Source: Frankiaceae bacterium
Lineage (GTDB): Bacteria; Actinomycetota; Actinomycetes; JADGOV01
Length of the DNA stretch: 63,946 bases
Direction: 5' to 3'
NCBI GenBank assembly: GCA_017882785.1
Contig: JADGOV010000005.1
Coordinates: 1 to 63,946, forward strand
Made by a program: the position numbers and the translations under genes. How positions within the stretch are numbered: the stretch's first letter is position 1; the number at the start of each line of letters is the position of its first letter. The notes beneath the pieces were generated by a model that was given only the letters and a program-made list of their open reading frames with translations, searched no databases and was not told the DNA's origin. Positions 51,393 to 60,260 of this stretch are shown here, one piece after another.

Positions 51393-52529
51393 ATGACTGC
51401 ACTCCCTGCCGTCGAGGCGATCACTCGCGCTCTGGCCACAGTCCACGACCCGGAGATCCACCGACCGATCACCGAGTTGAACATGGTGAAGGCGGTGGAC
51501 GTGGCCGCGGACGGGAGCGTCGATGTCGCCGTTTTCCTCACTGTGGCCGGCTGCCCCATGCGCGACAAGATCACCACCGATGTGACCCGCGCCGTGGCCG
51601 GCGTTGCCGGCGTCACCGGCGTCCGGGTTGCGCTGGATGTCATGAGTGACGAGCAGCGCAAGGCGCTACAGACCCAGCTCCGCGGCGGTCAGGAGCAGCG
51701 TGAGGTCCCCTTCGGAAAGCCGGACTCGCTGACCCGGGTGTTCGGCATCGCCAGTGGCAAGGGTGGTGTGGGCAAGTCCTCGGTGACGGTCAATCTGGCG
51801 GTCGCCATGGCCGCGGATGGCCTGGCCGTCGGTGTGGTGGACGCCGACATCTACGGCCACTCGATTCCGCGCATGCTGCGGGTGACCCAGGCGCCGACCA
51901 AGGTCGAGGACATGATCATGCCGCCGTCGGCGTACGGCGTGAAGGTCGTCTCGATTGGCATGTTCAGCGCTGGCCGACCCGTCACCTGGCGTGGCCCGAT
52001 GCTGCACCGCGCCCTGCAGCAGTTCCTGACCGACTTCTACTGGGGCGACCTCGACATCCTGCTGCTCGACCTGCCACCGGGCACCGGCGACATCGCGATC
52101 TCACTTGGCCAGTTGATCCCGTCCGCGGAACTCATCGTCGTCACCACGCCGCAGTTGGCCGCGAGCGAAGTCGCCGAACGGGCCGGGGCGGTGGCCATCC
52201 AACTCCGACAGAACGTCGCCGGCGTGATCGAGAACATGGCCGGCCTGCCCTGCCCGCACTGCGGTGAGATGGTCGACGTTTTCGGCTCCGGGGGTGGCGG
52301 GGCAACGGCACGGGCCTTGGAGCAGACCATGGGCGTGCCCGTACCACTCCTCGCCTCCATCCCGATCGACCTGCGACTCCGCGAGGGCGGCGACACCGGA
52401 TACCCCATAGTGCTCTCGGCACCGGACTCACCAGCTGCGCAAGCCCTCCGCAGCGTCGCCAACCGGCTTGGTCACCGCTCCCGCGGGCTGGTCGGCCGGC
52501 CGCTGAATCTGACGCCCGTCGGACGGTAG
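51393..52529 (+). CDS. mrp: Mrp/ApbC/NBP35-family iron-sulfur carrier ATPase
   Basis: Residues 1-85 are a MIP18/DUF59 domain ('VHDPEIHRPITELNMV'); from about 115 a ParA-like P-loop domain follows, with 'GKGGVGKSSVTVNLA', 'DADIYGHSIPRML', 'LLLDLPPGTGD' and the cluster-binding 'CPHCG'. Mrp proteins carry Fe-S clusters to target proteins. It follows DUF1003 by 75 bp; this MgtE-N/DUF1003/Mrp set is like Rv1232c-Rv1231c-Rv1229c. The ATG lies nine bases after a TAGACT box (51378-51383), so a leaderless transcript is possible. Confidence 0.93.
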   Translation: MTALPAVEAITRALATVHDPEIHRPITELNMVKAVDVAADGSVDVAVFLTVAGCPMRDKITTDVTRAVAGVAGVTGVRVALDVMSDEQRKALQTQLRGGQEQREVPFGKPDSLTRVFGIASGKGGVGKSSVTVNLAVAMAADGLAVGVVDADIYGHSIPRMLRVTQAPTKVEDMIMPPSAYGVKVVSIGMFSAGRPVTWRGPMLHRALQQFLTDFYWGDLDILLLDLPPGTGDIAISLGQLIPSAELIVVTTPQLAASEVAERAGAVAIQLRQNVAGVIENMAGLPCPHCGEMVDVFGSGGGGATARALEQTMGVPVPLLASIPIDLRLREGGDTGYPIVLSAPDSPAAQALRSVANRLGHRSRGLVGRPLNLTPVGR

Positions 52530-52568
52530 CCGGCGGGAAGGCGGGGGGTCGGCGCCGAACGTGGCCGC

Positions 52569-52793
52569 TCAGCGCTCAACTGGCGAGTCGGAGGTCTCGG
52601 CCAGGATCAGCTGATTTCCTGCGCTGATGCCGGGACATCGGTGATCAGCGGATCGTATGCGGTGACATGCAGAACGCTGGGCAAGTCGTCTGTCTGGGGA
52701 GCGCCAGACCGACGCCGCGGGTACAACCCAACAGCCCAGCCACCCGCCCACGGCCACCGCCCACATGAGCCTGAGCGCCCAGGTCAGTCCCAC
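52569..52793 (-). CDS. Possible small membrane protein after the sigma factor gene
   Basis: A 74-codon frame starting at GTG 52791-52793 overlaps the sigma factor's 3' end by ten bases. The first 28 residues ('LTWALRLMWAVAVGGWLGCW' within them) look like a membrane segment or signal peptide; the rest is basic and shows no family. Because it follows and overlaps a sigma gene it may be an anti-sigma-like small protein, but there is no sequence support for that. It could be a chance frame. Confidence 0.35.
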   Translation of the reverse strand: MGLTWALRLMWAVAVGGWLGCWVVPAASVWRSPDRRLAQRSACHRIRSADHRCPGISAGNQLILAETSDSPVER

Positions 52794-53425
52794 ATGGACT
52801 CGTCCAGCCCGACCGCCGCCAGCTCCTTCCGCAGCCGCGCGAGGCAGCGAGCCCGCGTCGGGCCGATGCTTCCGATCGGCATGTCCAGGGAAGCGGCCAC
52901 CTCCACGTAGCTCGGCGGCGGACTGGCCATCAACACGGTGAGCAGGCGCTGGTCACGCTCTGGGAGACGAGCCAACGCCGCCTGTACCCGCAGGTCGCGG
53001 TCGCACGCCACCGCGGTGGCTTCCGGACCACGCTGGTCGTCAGCCAACTGGAGATCGTCCAGCACGTCGCTGAGGTACTCCCTGGATCGGCTCTGAAGGA
53101 GGCGCAGGCACTCCCGGCGAACAGTGGTTGCCAGCCATACGCCCACTTTGTCCGGGTCGCGAACGCGGTCGATGTTCTCCGCCAGGCGCAACCAGGCCGT
53201 CTGCACGACGTCGGCACTGCTGGCGTCGCCGAGCCGGAAGGACCGGGCTACCGCCCACAGCAGGCCGGTGTGCCGCTCGACCAGCGACCCCCACGCCGAC
53301 TCACTGCCCGCGGCCGCCCGCCTGAGGAGGTGCCCGCTCGCCGGAGCATTCGGTGCGTCGCCCGAGGTCTCTTCGATACCGACGTCTTCCGTCGACGCGG
53401 TGACTGCTTCGCTACTGGAGTACAC
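52784..53425 (-). CDS. ECF-type sigma factor
   Basis: A 213-residue sigma-70-family protein: region 2 is near residues 35-95 ('SLVERHTGLLWAVARSF', 'DVVQTAWLRLAENIDRV') and region 4 near 145-195 ('ALARLPERDQRLLTVLM', 'SYVEVAASLDMP'). No classic anti-sigma gene is adjacent. GTG 53423-53425 is the start, with AAAGGA upstream. The 386-bp gap to the LuxR gene (53426-53811) shows no other gene. Confidence 0.85.
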   Translation of the reverse strand: MYSSSEAVTASTEDVGIEETSGDAPNAPASGHLLRRAAAGSESAWGSLVERHTGLLWAVARSFRLGDASSADVVQTAWLRLAENIDRVRDPDKVGVWLATTVRRECLRLLQSRSREYLSDVLDDLQLADDQRGPEATAVACDRDLRVQAALARLPERDQRLLTVLMASPPPSYVEVAASLDMPIGSIGPTRARCLARLRKELAAVGLDESMWD

Positions 53426-53781
53426 GGCTTGTCCTTTCCGTCACCACGGGAGCGGCCGGCCGGCGGGGGTACGGGTGTCCGGCTCGGGCGCCGGGCGACG
53501 GACCGGCGGGCGGGAGATGCGGATGCAACGCACTTCGGCCTCCTCAACACTTGGGCGAACATTGGGCGGGATTCCCGCGACCTGTTGCGAGGGTGCGCGC
53601 CGCCCGCTCACCGCGCATTCGGCAAGCGCCTAGGGTTACCAGGCGGGGATGTTTACGACCAGCCCGTTGCCGCCCTATACGAGGCCCCGTCGTCGACGGG
53701 TCAGCTCCGCCGGTGACCAGCGGTGCTCGGGTGCCTACGGTCACGCAACGCAAGCGATCCACGGCCCCGAAAGAGTTTGGT

Positions 53782-53796
53782 TGCTCACCGTGAGCA
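53782..53796 (+). promoter_or_regulatory. 15-bp palindrome upstream of the LuxR gene
   Basis: TGCTCAC (53782-53788) and GTGAGCA (53790-53796) form a perfect 7-bp inverted repeat around one C, ending 15 bases before the GTG start. It could be an autoregulatory site. It is a short palindrome, so chance is possible. Confidence 0.35.
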
Positions 53797-53811
53797 GGGC
53801 AGACTCGTCAC

Positions 53812-56787
53812 GTGGACCCGGAGTTGCGCGCTGCTCGCCCGCTGGTGGGCCGGACCGAGGAGTTGGCGCGTCTACGGCAGGCACTGCAGCAGTCCCGTTC
53901 GGGTCAGACGTCGGCGATCTTCCTCTGCGGCGACGCCGGCATCGGCAAGACACGGCTCGTCGCCGAGTTCCTGGCCGCTCAGGACCTCACGGACGAGCGA
54001 GTGCTCAACGGAAGCTGTGTCGAGTTCGGGTCGGCCGGCCTTCCGTTCGGCCCGTTCGTCGAGTTGCTGCGCCAGGTGTTACACGAAGCCGGGACCGACG
54101 AGCTCCCCCCCGGTTTCGGCAACGCGCTCGGAGCTCTGGTGCCTGGCCTGATGGTCGCCCCGTCGCCTGACACGTCGTGGCCGCCGGACCAGCTCGGACG
54201 GGCACGACTGTTCGGACTGGCGCTGACCCTGCTCACCCAGCTCGCCGACAGCGGCTCCCTGGTGATTGTCCTGGAGGACATCCACTGGGCCGACGAGACC
54301 AGCTTGGACCTGTTGCGCTTCCTGGTCGCCAATCTGCGCCAGCAGCGGGTGCTGCTGCTGGCCACCTACCGCGGCGAGGCTCTGCACCGCCGGCATCCGC
54401 TGTCGCGGCTGCTCGCCGACGTCGCACGCCATGCCGGCGTCGAGATCGTGGAGGTGCCGCCGCTGCCCGACCAGGAGCTCAGACAGATGGTGGAGGCGGA
54501 GATCGATGACCCGTTCCAGGTCGCCCGGGTCGTGGAACGCGCCGAGGGGAGCCCCTTCTTCGCCGAGGCGCTCGCGGCCGCGGTCGGTGAGGAGGAACAC
54601 CTGCCACGTCGGCTGCGGGACATCCTGCTGGCCCGCCTGGTCGCCCTGCCGGAGGATGTTCAGCACCTCGTCCGCGTAGCGGCGGTGGCCGGCCGCCCGG
54701 TCCCCGACGACGTCCTCATCGCGGTGTGCGACTGGCCGGCCGAACGGCTCCTCCCTGCTCTGCGGATCGCTGTTGAGCGTCAGGTGCTGACTGTCGTCGG
54801 AGCCGACGGCTACCGGGTCCGTCATGCGCTGCTGCAGCACGCCGTCTACGGCGACCTGCTCAACGTGGAGCGGCGGGAACTGCATGCCGCGGTCGCCGCG
54901 GCATTGGACGACCGGCTGGCCGCCAGCTCCTCGACCAGCCTCACAGCCGCGGCCGAGCTCGCCCACCACTGGTACGAGTCGGGTCTGAGCGAACCCGCGT
55001 TCTGGGCCGGACTGCGCGCCGCCCGGATGTCAGCGTCGGTGTACGCCTTCGCCGAGGCGGACTCGGAGTACTCCCGGGTACTGCGACTCTATGCCGCGTT
55101 CGCCCAGACGCCATCGGAGTGCCCGCCGCTGCCGCTGTCGCTGGAAGCGGCCGAAGCGGCACGCAGGGCGGGCCATACCCTACGAGCCCTGGACCGTTTC
55201 AATGAGGCGCTGCGCCTGCTGGACGGCGCCGACGAAGCCGGTCGCGCGCGTGACAGGGCGGCTGTCCTGGAACGGCTCGGCCAGTGCCAATGGGAGGCGG
55301 GACGCACGGATGCGGCGCGCGCCTCCTACGAGGAGGCTGCCCAGCTTCTGCACGAGGAGCCGGCAAGTGAGTTGCGGGCCCACGTGCTCGCCGCGCACGC
55401 CCGAATGCTCATGGTTCTGGATGAATTCGAGGCCTCGGAACGACTCTGCGCCGAGGCCACGACCGTGGCCCGGTCCAGCGGAGCAACGGGGGCGGCAACG
55501 AGCGCACTGATCACCTCCGGGGTGAACCGGGCCATGACCGGTGAGCTGGAATCGGGGATCGACGCGCTCAGGACCGCTTGCACGGCGGCGGCGAACAGCG
55601 AGCGACTGGACGACCTCGTACGCGCCTACGGCAACCTGGCAGCCGTGCTCAGTCGCGCCGCCCGCAGCGCGGACAGCCTGGACGCCGCCTCCGCCGGACT
55701 GGAGTTGTTGGCGGACCGCGGCCTGCCGCTGACCGTCGGCGGCCTCCTGATGGTCAACGCCGTGGCGCCGCTGGTCTGGCTGGGCCGCTGGGAGCAGGCG
55801 GTGCAGCTGGCGGAGGAGGCTTTGACCGCCGGAGTGCCGGCGCTGCACGCCGCGTACCTGCACCAGGCGCTGGCCGAAGTGGCCACCGGCCGTGGCCAGC
55901 TTGCCAGCGCCGCTCGGCACGTCGACGCTGTCCGCGAGCTCTCCCTCGACATCGGCGAGTGGCAGTTCGTCACGTCGTTCAGCGCGGCCGTGGCCGAGCT
56001 GCGCGTGTGGCAGGGCGACCACAGCCGGGCCCGGGCCGCGGTCGCGGAGGGCCTGGCCGGCACCGGTGGCCATCAGGAGGACTTCAGCATCCTGCTGCGC
56101 GCGGTCGGACTACGAGCCGAGGCCAACGAGGCAGAGCGGCGGCGCTGGCGCAAGCAGGAGATCGGCGACATCCCCGCCGCCGCGGAGCGCCTGGTGGCCG
56201 GAGCGGAGCAGGACATGGCTGCGCTGGACGGCCGCAGCGCCCCACCGCTGTCTGCTCGCGTGGGCCTGGCCCAGTGCCGCGCCGAACGCGGCCGGATCTC
56301 CGGCCGCGACGATCCAGCCCTATGGCGACACGTCGCAGAGGGCTGGTCGTCCCTGGACCGCGTTCTCGCCGGTGCCTACGCCCGTTACCGCGAGGCCGAG
56401 GCGTGGCTCAACAGCCACGAGATCGACCGAGCCCGGGCCGCGCTGTCCGCCGCCCGCGATGCCGCCGAGAGGCTCGGGGCCGTGCCATTGCTGCGGGAAA
56501 TCGACGCGCTGGCCCAGCGGGCCCGGCTGACGCCCATGCCGCGGGTAGCGCCCGACGCGGCGCCCATAGACGGCATGTCGGACCTTCTCACGGACCGTGA
56601 GCGCGAGGTCGTCCGGCTCCTGGTCAGCGGCTCAACGAATCGGGAAATCGGCCGCACGCTTTTCATCAGTGAGAAGACCGCGGGGGTGCACGTCTCGCAC
56701 ATCCTTGCCAAACTGCAGGCACGCAACCGCGTCGAAGCGGCGGCCGCGGCCTTACGGCTCGGCCTCGTCGACGCGCAGATGCCGTGA
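53812..56787 (+). CDS. Large LuxR-family ATP-binding regulator (LAL type)
   Basis: A 991-residue regulator: an AAA-type ATPase domain (residues 10-330) with Walker A 'GDAGIGKT' at 40-47 and Walker B 'VIVLEDIHWADE' near 150, a long region of TPR-like helical repeats (about 330-880), and a C-terminal LuxR helix-turn-helix ('LTDREREVVRLLVSGSTNRE' near 925-945). Such proteins activate secondary-metabolite or sugar-use genes. It sits 64 bp before the protease gene and 1.1 kb from the biosynthetic cluster. GTG 53812 is the start. Confidence 0.9.
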   Translation: MDPELRAARPLVGRTEELARLRQALQQSRSGQTSAIFLCGDAGIGKTRLVAEFLAAQDLTDERVLNGSCVEFGSAGLPFGPFVELLRQVLHEAGTDELPPGFGNALGALVPGLMVAPSPDTSWPPDQLGRARLFGLALTLLTQLADSGSLVIVLEDIHWADETSLDLLRFLVANLRQQRVLLLATYRGEALHRRHPLSRLLADVARHAGVEIVEVPPLPDQELRQMVEAEIDDPFQVARVVERAEGSPFFAEALAAAVGEEEHLPRRLRDILLARLVALPEDVQHLVRVAAVAGRPVPDDVLIAVCDWPAERLLPALRIAVERQVLTVVGADGYRVRHALLQHAVYGDLLNVERRELHAAVAAALDDRLAASSSTSLTAAAELAHHWYESGLSEPAFWAGLRAARMSASVYAFAEADSEYSRVLRLYAAFAQTPSECPPLPLSLEAAEAARRAGHTLRALDRFNEALRLLDGADEAGRARDRAAVLERLGQCQWEAGRTDAARASYEEAAQLLHEEPASELRAHVLAAHARMLMVLDEFEASERLCAEATTVARSSGATGAATSALITSGVNRAMTGELESGIDALRTACTAAANSERLDDLVRAYGNLAAVLSRAARSADSLDAASAGLELLADRGLPLTVGGLLMVNAVAPLVWLGRWEQAVQLAEEALTAGVPALHAAYLHQALAEVATGRGQLASAARHVDAVRELSLDIGEWQFVTSFSAAVAELRVWQGDHSRARAAVAEGLAGTGGHQEDFSILLRAVGLRAEANEAERRRWRKQEIGDIPAAAERLVAGAEQDMAALDGRSAPPLSARVGLAQCRAERGRISGRDDPALWRHVAEGWSSLDRVLAGAYARYREAEAWLNSHEIDRARAALSAARDAAERLGAVPLLREIDALAQRARLTPMPRVAPDAAPIDGMSDLLTDREREVVRLLVSGSTNREIGRTLFISEKTAGVHVSHILAKLQARNRVEAAAAALRLGLVDAQMP

Positions 56788-56851
56788 CACCGCACACAAT
56801 GTCAGCTGTCCGGCCGCCGTCGCGGTCAACTGGACCGAGGAGAAGAACGCT

Positions 56852-57898
56852 GTGAGAATCGTGGTCTGTGACAGCGATTGTGCCTGCTGCCGCTCCGCTC
56901 GTGCGACATTCGTCAACTCGTCCAGGGGCTGCTGTGGCAGCGGATACGGCGGCCCGGAGTACGGCGGGCCCGAATACGGCGGGCCCGAATACGGCGGGCC
57001 CGAATACGGCGGGCCCGAATACGGCGGGCCCGAATACGGCGGACCCCAGAACCGCATCCCACCAACCGGCTGGCACGCCGACCCGCCGGACCCGCGGGAC
57101 CACCGTCACGAGATCGAGGCATCGAGAAGGACGCTGCCGACCGATGTCGACCTACGGGACCTGGTGGACGTCCCGGTCTATCAACAGGGGCGCTTCCGCT
57201 CCTGTACCGCGAACGCGTTGGCCGCTGCCATCCGCTATCTGGATCTGGACGGGGCAGAGGCCCTCCGGCCGTCCCGGATGTTCCTGTACTGGAACGAGCG
57301 GCTGGAGGAGCACGACGAGACGTGCAACAGCACCGTCGCGATCCGCTCCAGCCTCCGCGTGCTCAACCGGCTGGGTGTGTGCGAGGAGAAGCTCTGGCCC
57401 TATCTGCCAGAAACGCTCTGCCGGCGGCCGCCGGCCTGGGTCTATGACTACACGCGGCTGCAAGGGCGCGTCGCGTATGCCCGGGTGCCGCGGCCCGGCG
57501 AGCACCCGGACAACCTCCAGGTGACCGAGGTGCAGTACACGCTGGCCGAGCGGAAGCAGCCGGTGATCTTCGGTTTCTCGGTGCTCGAAGGCTTCGTGAA
57601 GGCCCGCCGCGACCGCGGTCGCGTCCCGGCACCGGCGACGGACGAGCGGGTGCTCTTCGGGCATGCCGCAGTCGCCGTCGGCTACCGGACGGGAGACGAC
57701 GGCCCGGAGTTCATCTGCCAGAACTCCTGGGGTCGCCACTGGGGCGACGACGGGTTCTTCTACCTCCCGGCGGCGTACTTCGCCTCCCGGTACATCACCT
57801 CCGACGTGTGGAGTCTGTGGCGGGCCAGAAGGGGCCGGCCCGGCACCGAAGCTGCTGGCGGCTCCGACTCGACGTCGGCAAGCGAAGCGGAGACGTAG
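56852..57898 (+). CDS. Papain-like C1 cysteine protease with Cys-rich N-terminus and YGGPE repeats
   Basis: The C1 protease domain (about residues 95-330) has Gln112 ('YQQG'), catalytic Cys118 ('SCTANA'), His271 ('FGHAAVAVGY') and Asn291 ('QNSWG'), so the active site is complete. The first 31 residues hold six cysteines (6, 10, 12, 13, 27, 28), with no ordinary signal peptide, and residues 32-66 are seven YGGPE/YGGPQ units. The function of that N-terminus is unknown; it may be an anchor, a metal-binding segment or a propeptide. GTG 56852 has GAGGAG nine bases upstream. It follows the LuxR gene by 64 bp. Confidence 0.85.
   Translation: MRIVVCDSDCACCRSARATFVNSSRGCCGSGYGGPEYGGPEYGGPEYGGPEYGGPEYGGPEYGGPQNRIPPTGWHADPPDPRDHRHEIEASRRTLPTDVDLRDLVDVPVYQQGRFRSCTANALAAAIRYLDLDGAEALRPSRMFLYWNERLEEHDETCNSTVAIRSSLRVLNRLGVCEEKLWPYLPETLCRRPPAWVYDYTRLQGRVAYARVPRPGEHPDNLQVTEVQYTLAERKQPVIFGFSVLEGFVKARRDRGRVPAPATDERVLFGHAAVAVGYRTGDDGPEFICQNSWGRHWGDDGFFYLPAAYFASRYITSDVWSLWRARRGRPGTEAAGGSDSTSASEAET
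56945..57049 (+). repeat. Seven 15-bp tandem repeats encoding YGGPE
   Basis: The 15-bp unit TACGGCGGGCCCGAA occurs seven times in register. Copies 2-6 (56960-57034) are identical, the first (56945-56959) and last (57035-57049) differ by a few bases. Identity at the DNA level suggests recent expansion by slippage. There are no unique spacers, so it is not CRISPR. Confidence 0.95.
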
Positions 57899-57916
57899 CC
57901 GAGTCTGCCCCGCGTG

Positions 57917-58684
57917 TCAGGAGTCCCCGAATCGGTCGGGGACATTGTGCCCGCCGCCCCCCGCGCCGGGCCAGTGGAACAGCCGCAGCACGGGGGGCGT
58001 GGCGGAGCCGGACACCGCCAGGGCTGCGGTGTGCCCCTCGCCGGCCTCCAGGTCGACAAGGTGCCAATTGGCATCGTCGTCGCTGCTCAGCGTTGCCGGT
58101 TGGGTCGGGTCCACGCTGACGGCGAAGGAGCGGAGGTCATGTGACAGCCCGTCGCCGACGGCCTTGATGAAGGCCTCCTTGCGGGTCCAACAGCGGAAGA
58201 AGCCGGCCTGCCATTGATCTCCCGGCAGGGCGCGCAATGCGGCATTCTCGGCTGGGGCGAAGAATCGCTCGGCGATCCGGGGAGCCGCGAGGGTGGCGCG
58301 AACCTCCTCGACGTCGACCCCGACCCGCCCGTGGCGCCGGAAGGCGAGCACGGCGCGAGTTTGAGCGTGCGAGACGTTGAACGCCAGCAACGGATCGCCG
58401 ACGAGGGACGGCTTGCCCTGCGGTCCATAGTGCAGATCCACCCGGCTGGTGAGGCCGAGATAGGCCGCCAACAGCCGACGCAGCACGACTCTGGTGACCA
58501 CGAATGCCCGGTACGCTTCCGGCGAGCGTAGCCTCGACGCTCGCGCCCGCTCAGCGTCGTCCAGCCCAGCCAGATAGGGCTCCGGCGACTCGGTGCGGAG
58601 ATCGACCCACCAGACATGCACCTCATCTCCGAGTTGGAGACCGTCCGCCCGCCCCGATGGCAAGCGGTCACCGTCCCCCGTCAC
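57917..58684 (-). CDS. Sfp-type 4'-phosphopantetheinyl transferase
   Basis: A 255-residue Sfp-type PPTase that activates carrier proteins of polyketide or peptide synthetases. The signatures are 'GVDVEEVRA' near residue 125 and 'RCWTRKEAFIKAVGDGL' near residue 175, the Mg2+- and CoA-binding motifs. The start GTG 58684 overlaps the thioesterase stop by four bases (GTGA). It is the last gene of the minus-strand operon and converges on the C1 protease gene with an 18-bp gap. Confidence 0.92.
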   Translation of the reverse strand: MTGDGDRLPSGRADGLQLGDEVHVWWVDLRTESPEPYLAGLDDAERARASRLRSPEAYRAFVVTRVVLRRLLAAYLGLTSRVDLHYGPQGKPSLVGDPLLAFNVSHAQTRAVLAFRRHGRVGVDVEEVRATLAAPRIAERFFAPAENAALRALPGDQWQAGFFRCWTRKEAFIKAVGDGLSHDLRSFAVSVDPTQPATLSSDDDANWHLVDLEAGEGHTAALAVSGSATPPVLRLFHWPGAGGGGHNVPDRFGDS

Positions 58685-59478
58685 GAGGCGAGCCGGATCG
58701 TCGGCACTGTCCTGCGCAGATCGGCCACGACACACTGCAGCAGTCTGGGCCGGCAGGTCTGCAGGTAGAAGTGACCGCCGGGAAGGAATCGGGCAACGAA
58801 GGTGCCACTGGTGTGCGCCCCCCACGCGCGCAGTTCCTCCGCATCGACCTTGGTGTCCTCGCTGCCGCCGAACGCGCTGATCGGGACCGACAGCCGTGGC
58901 GCCGCTGCATGACGCGCCTCATGGACATAGGTCTCGTTCACCGTCAGGTCGGCCCGGAGCAGGGGAAGCTGCAATGTCATGAGCTCGGCGTTGTCGAGCA
59001 CGGCTGCCGGCATGCCGCCCAGGCTCCGGAGGTGACCGAGCAACTCCCGGTCGGGCAGCACGTGCAGCCGGTCCCGCGGATCGCGAAGGTGCGGCGCGAT
59101 CCGGCCCGAGACGAACAGGTGCTCGGGCGTGGGGCCGGCCTCTCGACGCCAGGTGCGGACGAGCTCGTAGGCGAGCAACGCGCCGAAACTGTGCCCGAAG
59201 AGGGCGAACGGGACGCTCGCGTATCCGGCGAGCGCATCAGTCAAGGCTGCCATCAATGTTGGCAGAGTACGAAACGGCTGCTCACCGAACCGATTCTCGC
59301 GGCCAGGAAGCTGAACCGGGCAGACTGCCACGCCGCTGGCGGCCAGCTCCGCGACCCACGGTCGATAGACCGACGCGCCGGCCCCGGCGTGGGAGAAGCA
59401 GAACAGCCGCAGCGCGGCGTCCGCGGGCGGCTCGGGAAGCAACCAACGACCGGTCCCTCGCACCGTCGCACCACTCAC
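58681..59478 (-). CDS. Type II thioesterase (editing thioesterase)
   Basis: A 265-residue alpha/beta-hydrolase thioesterase with 'CFSHAGAGASVYRPW' at residue 27, the nucleophile 'GHSFGALLAYE' with Ser97, an acidic 'GGSEDTKVD' and 'LPGGHFYL' with the histidine. Type II thioesterases remove stalled acyl groups from carrier proteins. The start GTG 59478 overlaps the membrane protein stop by four bases. Confidence 0.92.
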   Translation of the reverse strand: MSGATVRGTGRWLLPEPPADAALRLFCFSHAGAGASVYRPWVAELAASGVAVCPVQLPGRENRFGEQPFRTLPTLMAALTDALAGYASVPFALFGHSFGALLAYELVRTWRREAGPTPEHLFVSGRIAPHLRDPRDRLHVLPDRELLGHLRSLGGMPAAVLDNAELMTLQLPLLRADLTVNETYVHEARHAAAPRLSVPISAFGGSEDTKVDAEELRAWGAHTSGTFVARFLPGGHFYLQTCRPRLLQCVVADLRRTVPTIRLAS

Positions 59479-60260
59479 ACCAGCACCTCCTGACGATCCG
59501 TGCGCACGGAGGGCCGCGCCTCGGCCACGGGTGGGATGGTGCCCAACCGCCTGATGCCGTACCGCACCGACCCGGCGGCGAGCAGGAGCACCAACGGCGC
59601 GTCCAGCAGGCTGCGAACCAGCAGGTAGGTATGCGTGGAGGTGGTGAGCAGCACGGTCAAGCTGATAGCGCCACGGCAGGTGAAGTAGATCCCCCAGACC
59701 AGCGACAACCTGACGAACAGCTGACGCAGCGCCGGGGGGTGCGACGCGGCCGGCGGCAGCGGGAGCAGTTCGGCCGCCAGGACGCCGGCCAAGGGAAGCC
59801 GGGTGAGGCACGAGATTCCAAAGGCCGAGCCTTCGACGAGGTCGACGCTGACGGAAGGGAGGAAGTACAGCACGGCGCTGCCGGCCAGCAACCCGGCCGT
59901 GACCTGCAGCAGCACGATGGCCAGCGACAACCGGGCCAGCCGACCGGGCCGACCCTTGCGGCGCTCCCAGCCGAAGAGGCTGAGCGACACCACGGTTGCC
60001 AGAAGTACGCCGCCGGCGATACCGGTAAGCGTGTCACCGAGCCAGAAGCCACCGATGGGCCCGACGCTGTTGAGTAGTAGCCGGGGTACCGACGTCCGGA
60101 GCAGGGGCCAGGCGCCAACCGGTCGCGCCCGCGCGCCACCCGGCGCACCGGCCCCGCCGGTCGCGGACCGCGCGGGTGTCGACGTGCGCCGGAATCGACC
60201 GCGGGGTCGGCGATGGCGTCCGGGCGGGCTCCGGGTCAGCCCCGACCCGGGCGTCCTCAC
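59475..60260 (-). CDS. VC0807-like integral membrane protein
   Basis: A 261-residue protein with a basic N-terminus of about 50 residues and five or six hydrophobic segments ('VGPIGGFWLGDTLTG' begins the first conserved part). It resembles the VC0807-type membrane proteins found in some biosynthetic clusters, but this is a loose match. It may move a product or intermediate. The GTG 60260 start overlaps the FkbH stop by four bases (GTGA). Confidence 0.7.
   Translation of the reverse strand: MRTPGSGLTRSPPGRHRRPRGRFRRTSTPARSATGGAGAPGGARARPVGAWPLLRTSVPRLLLNSVGPIGGFWLGDTLTGIAGGVLLATVVSLSLFGWERRKGRPGRLARLSLAIVLLQVTAGLLAGSAVLYFLPSVSVDLVEGSAFGISCLTRLPLAGVLAAELLPLPPAASHPPALRQLFVRLSLVWGIYFTCRGAISLTVLLTTSTHTYLLVRSLLDAPLVLLLAAGSVRYGIRRLGTIPPVAEARPSVRTDRQEVLV

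Noticed and set aside
56945-57049. Short regular repeat considered as a CRISPR array
   Set aside because: The 15-bp units are contiguous with no spacers and encode an in-frame pentapeptide; no cas genes are near.
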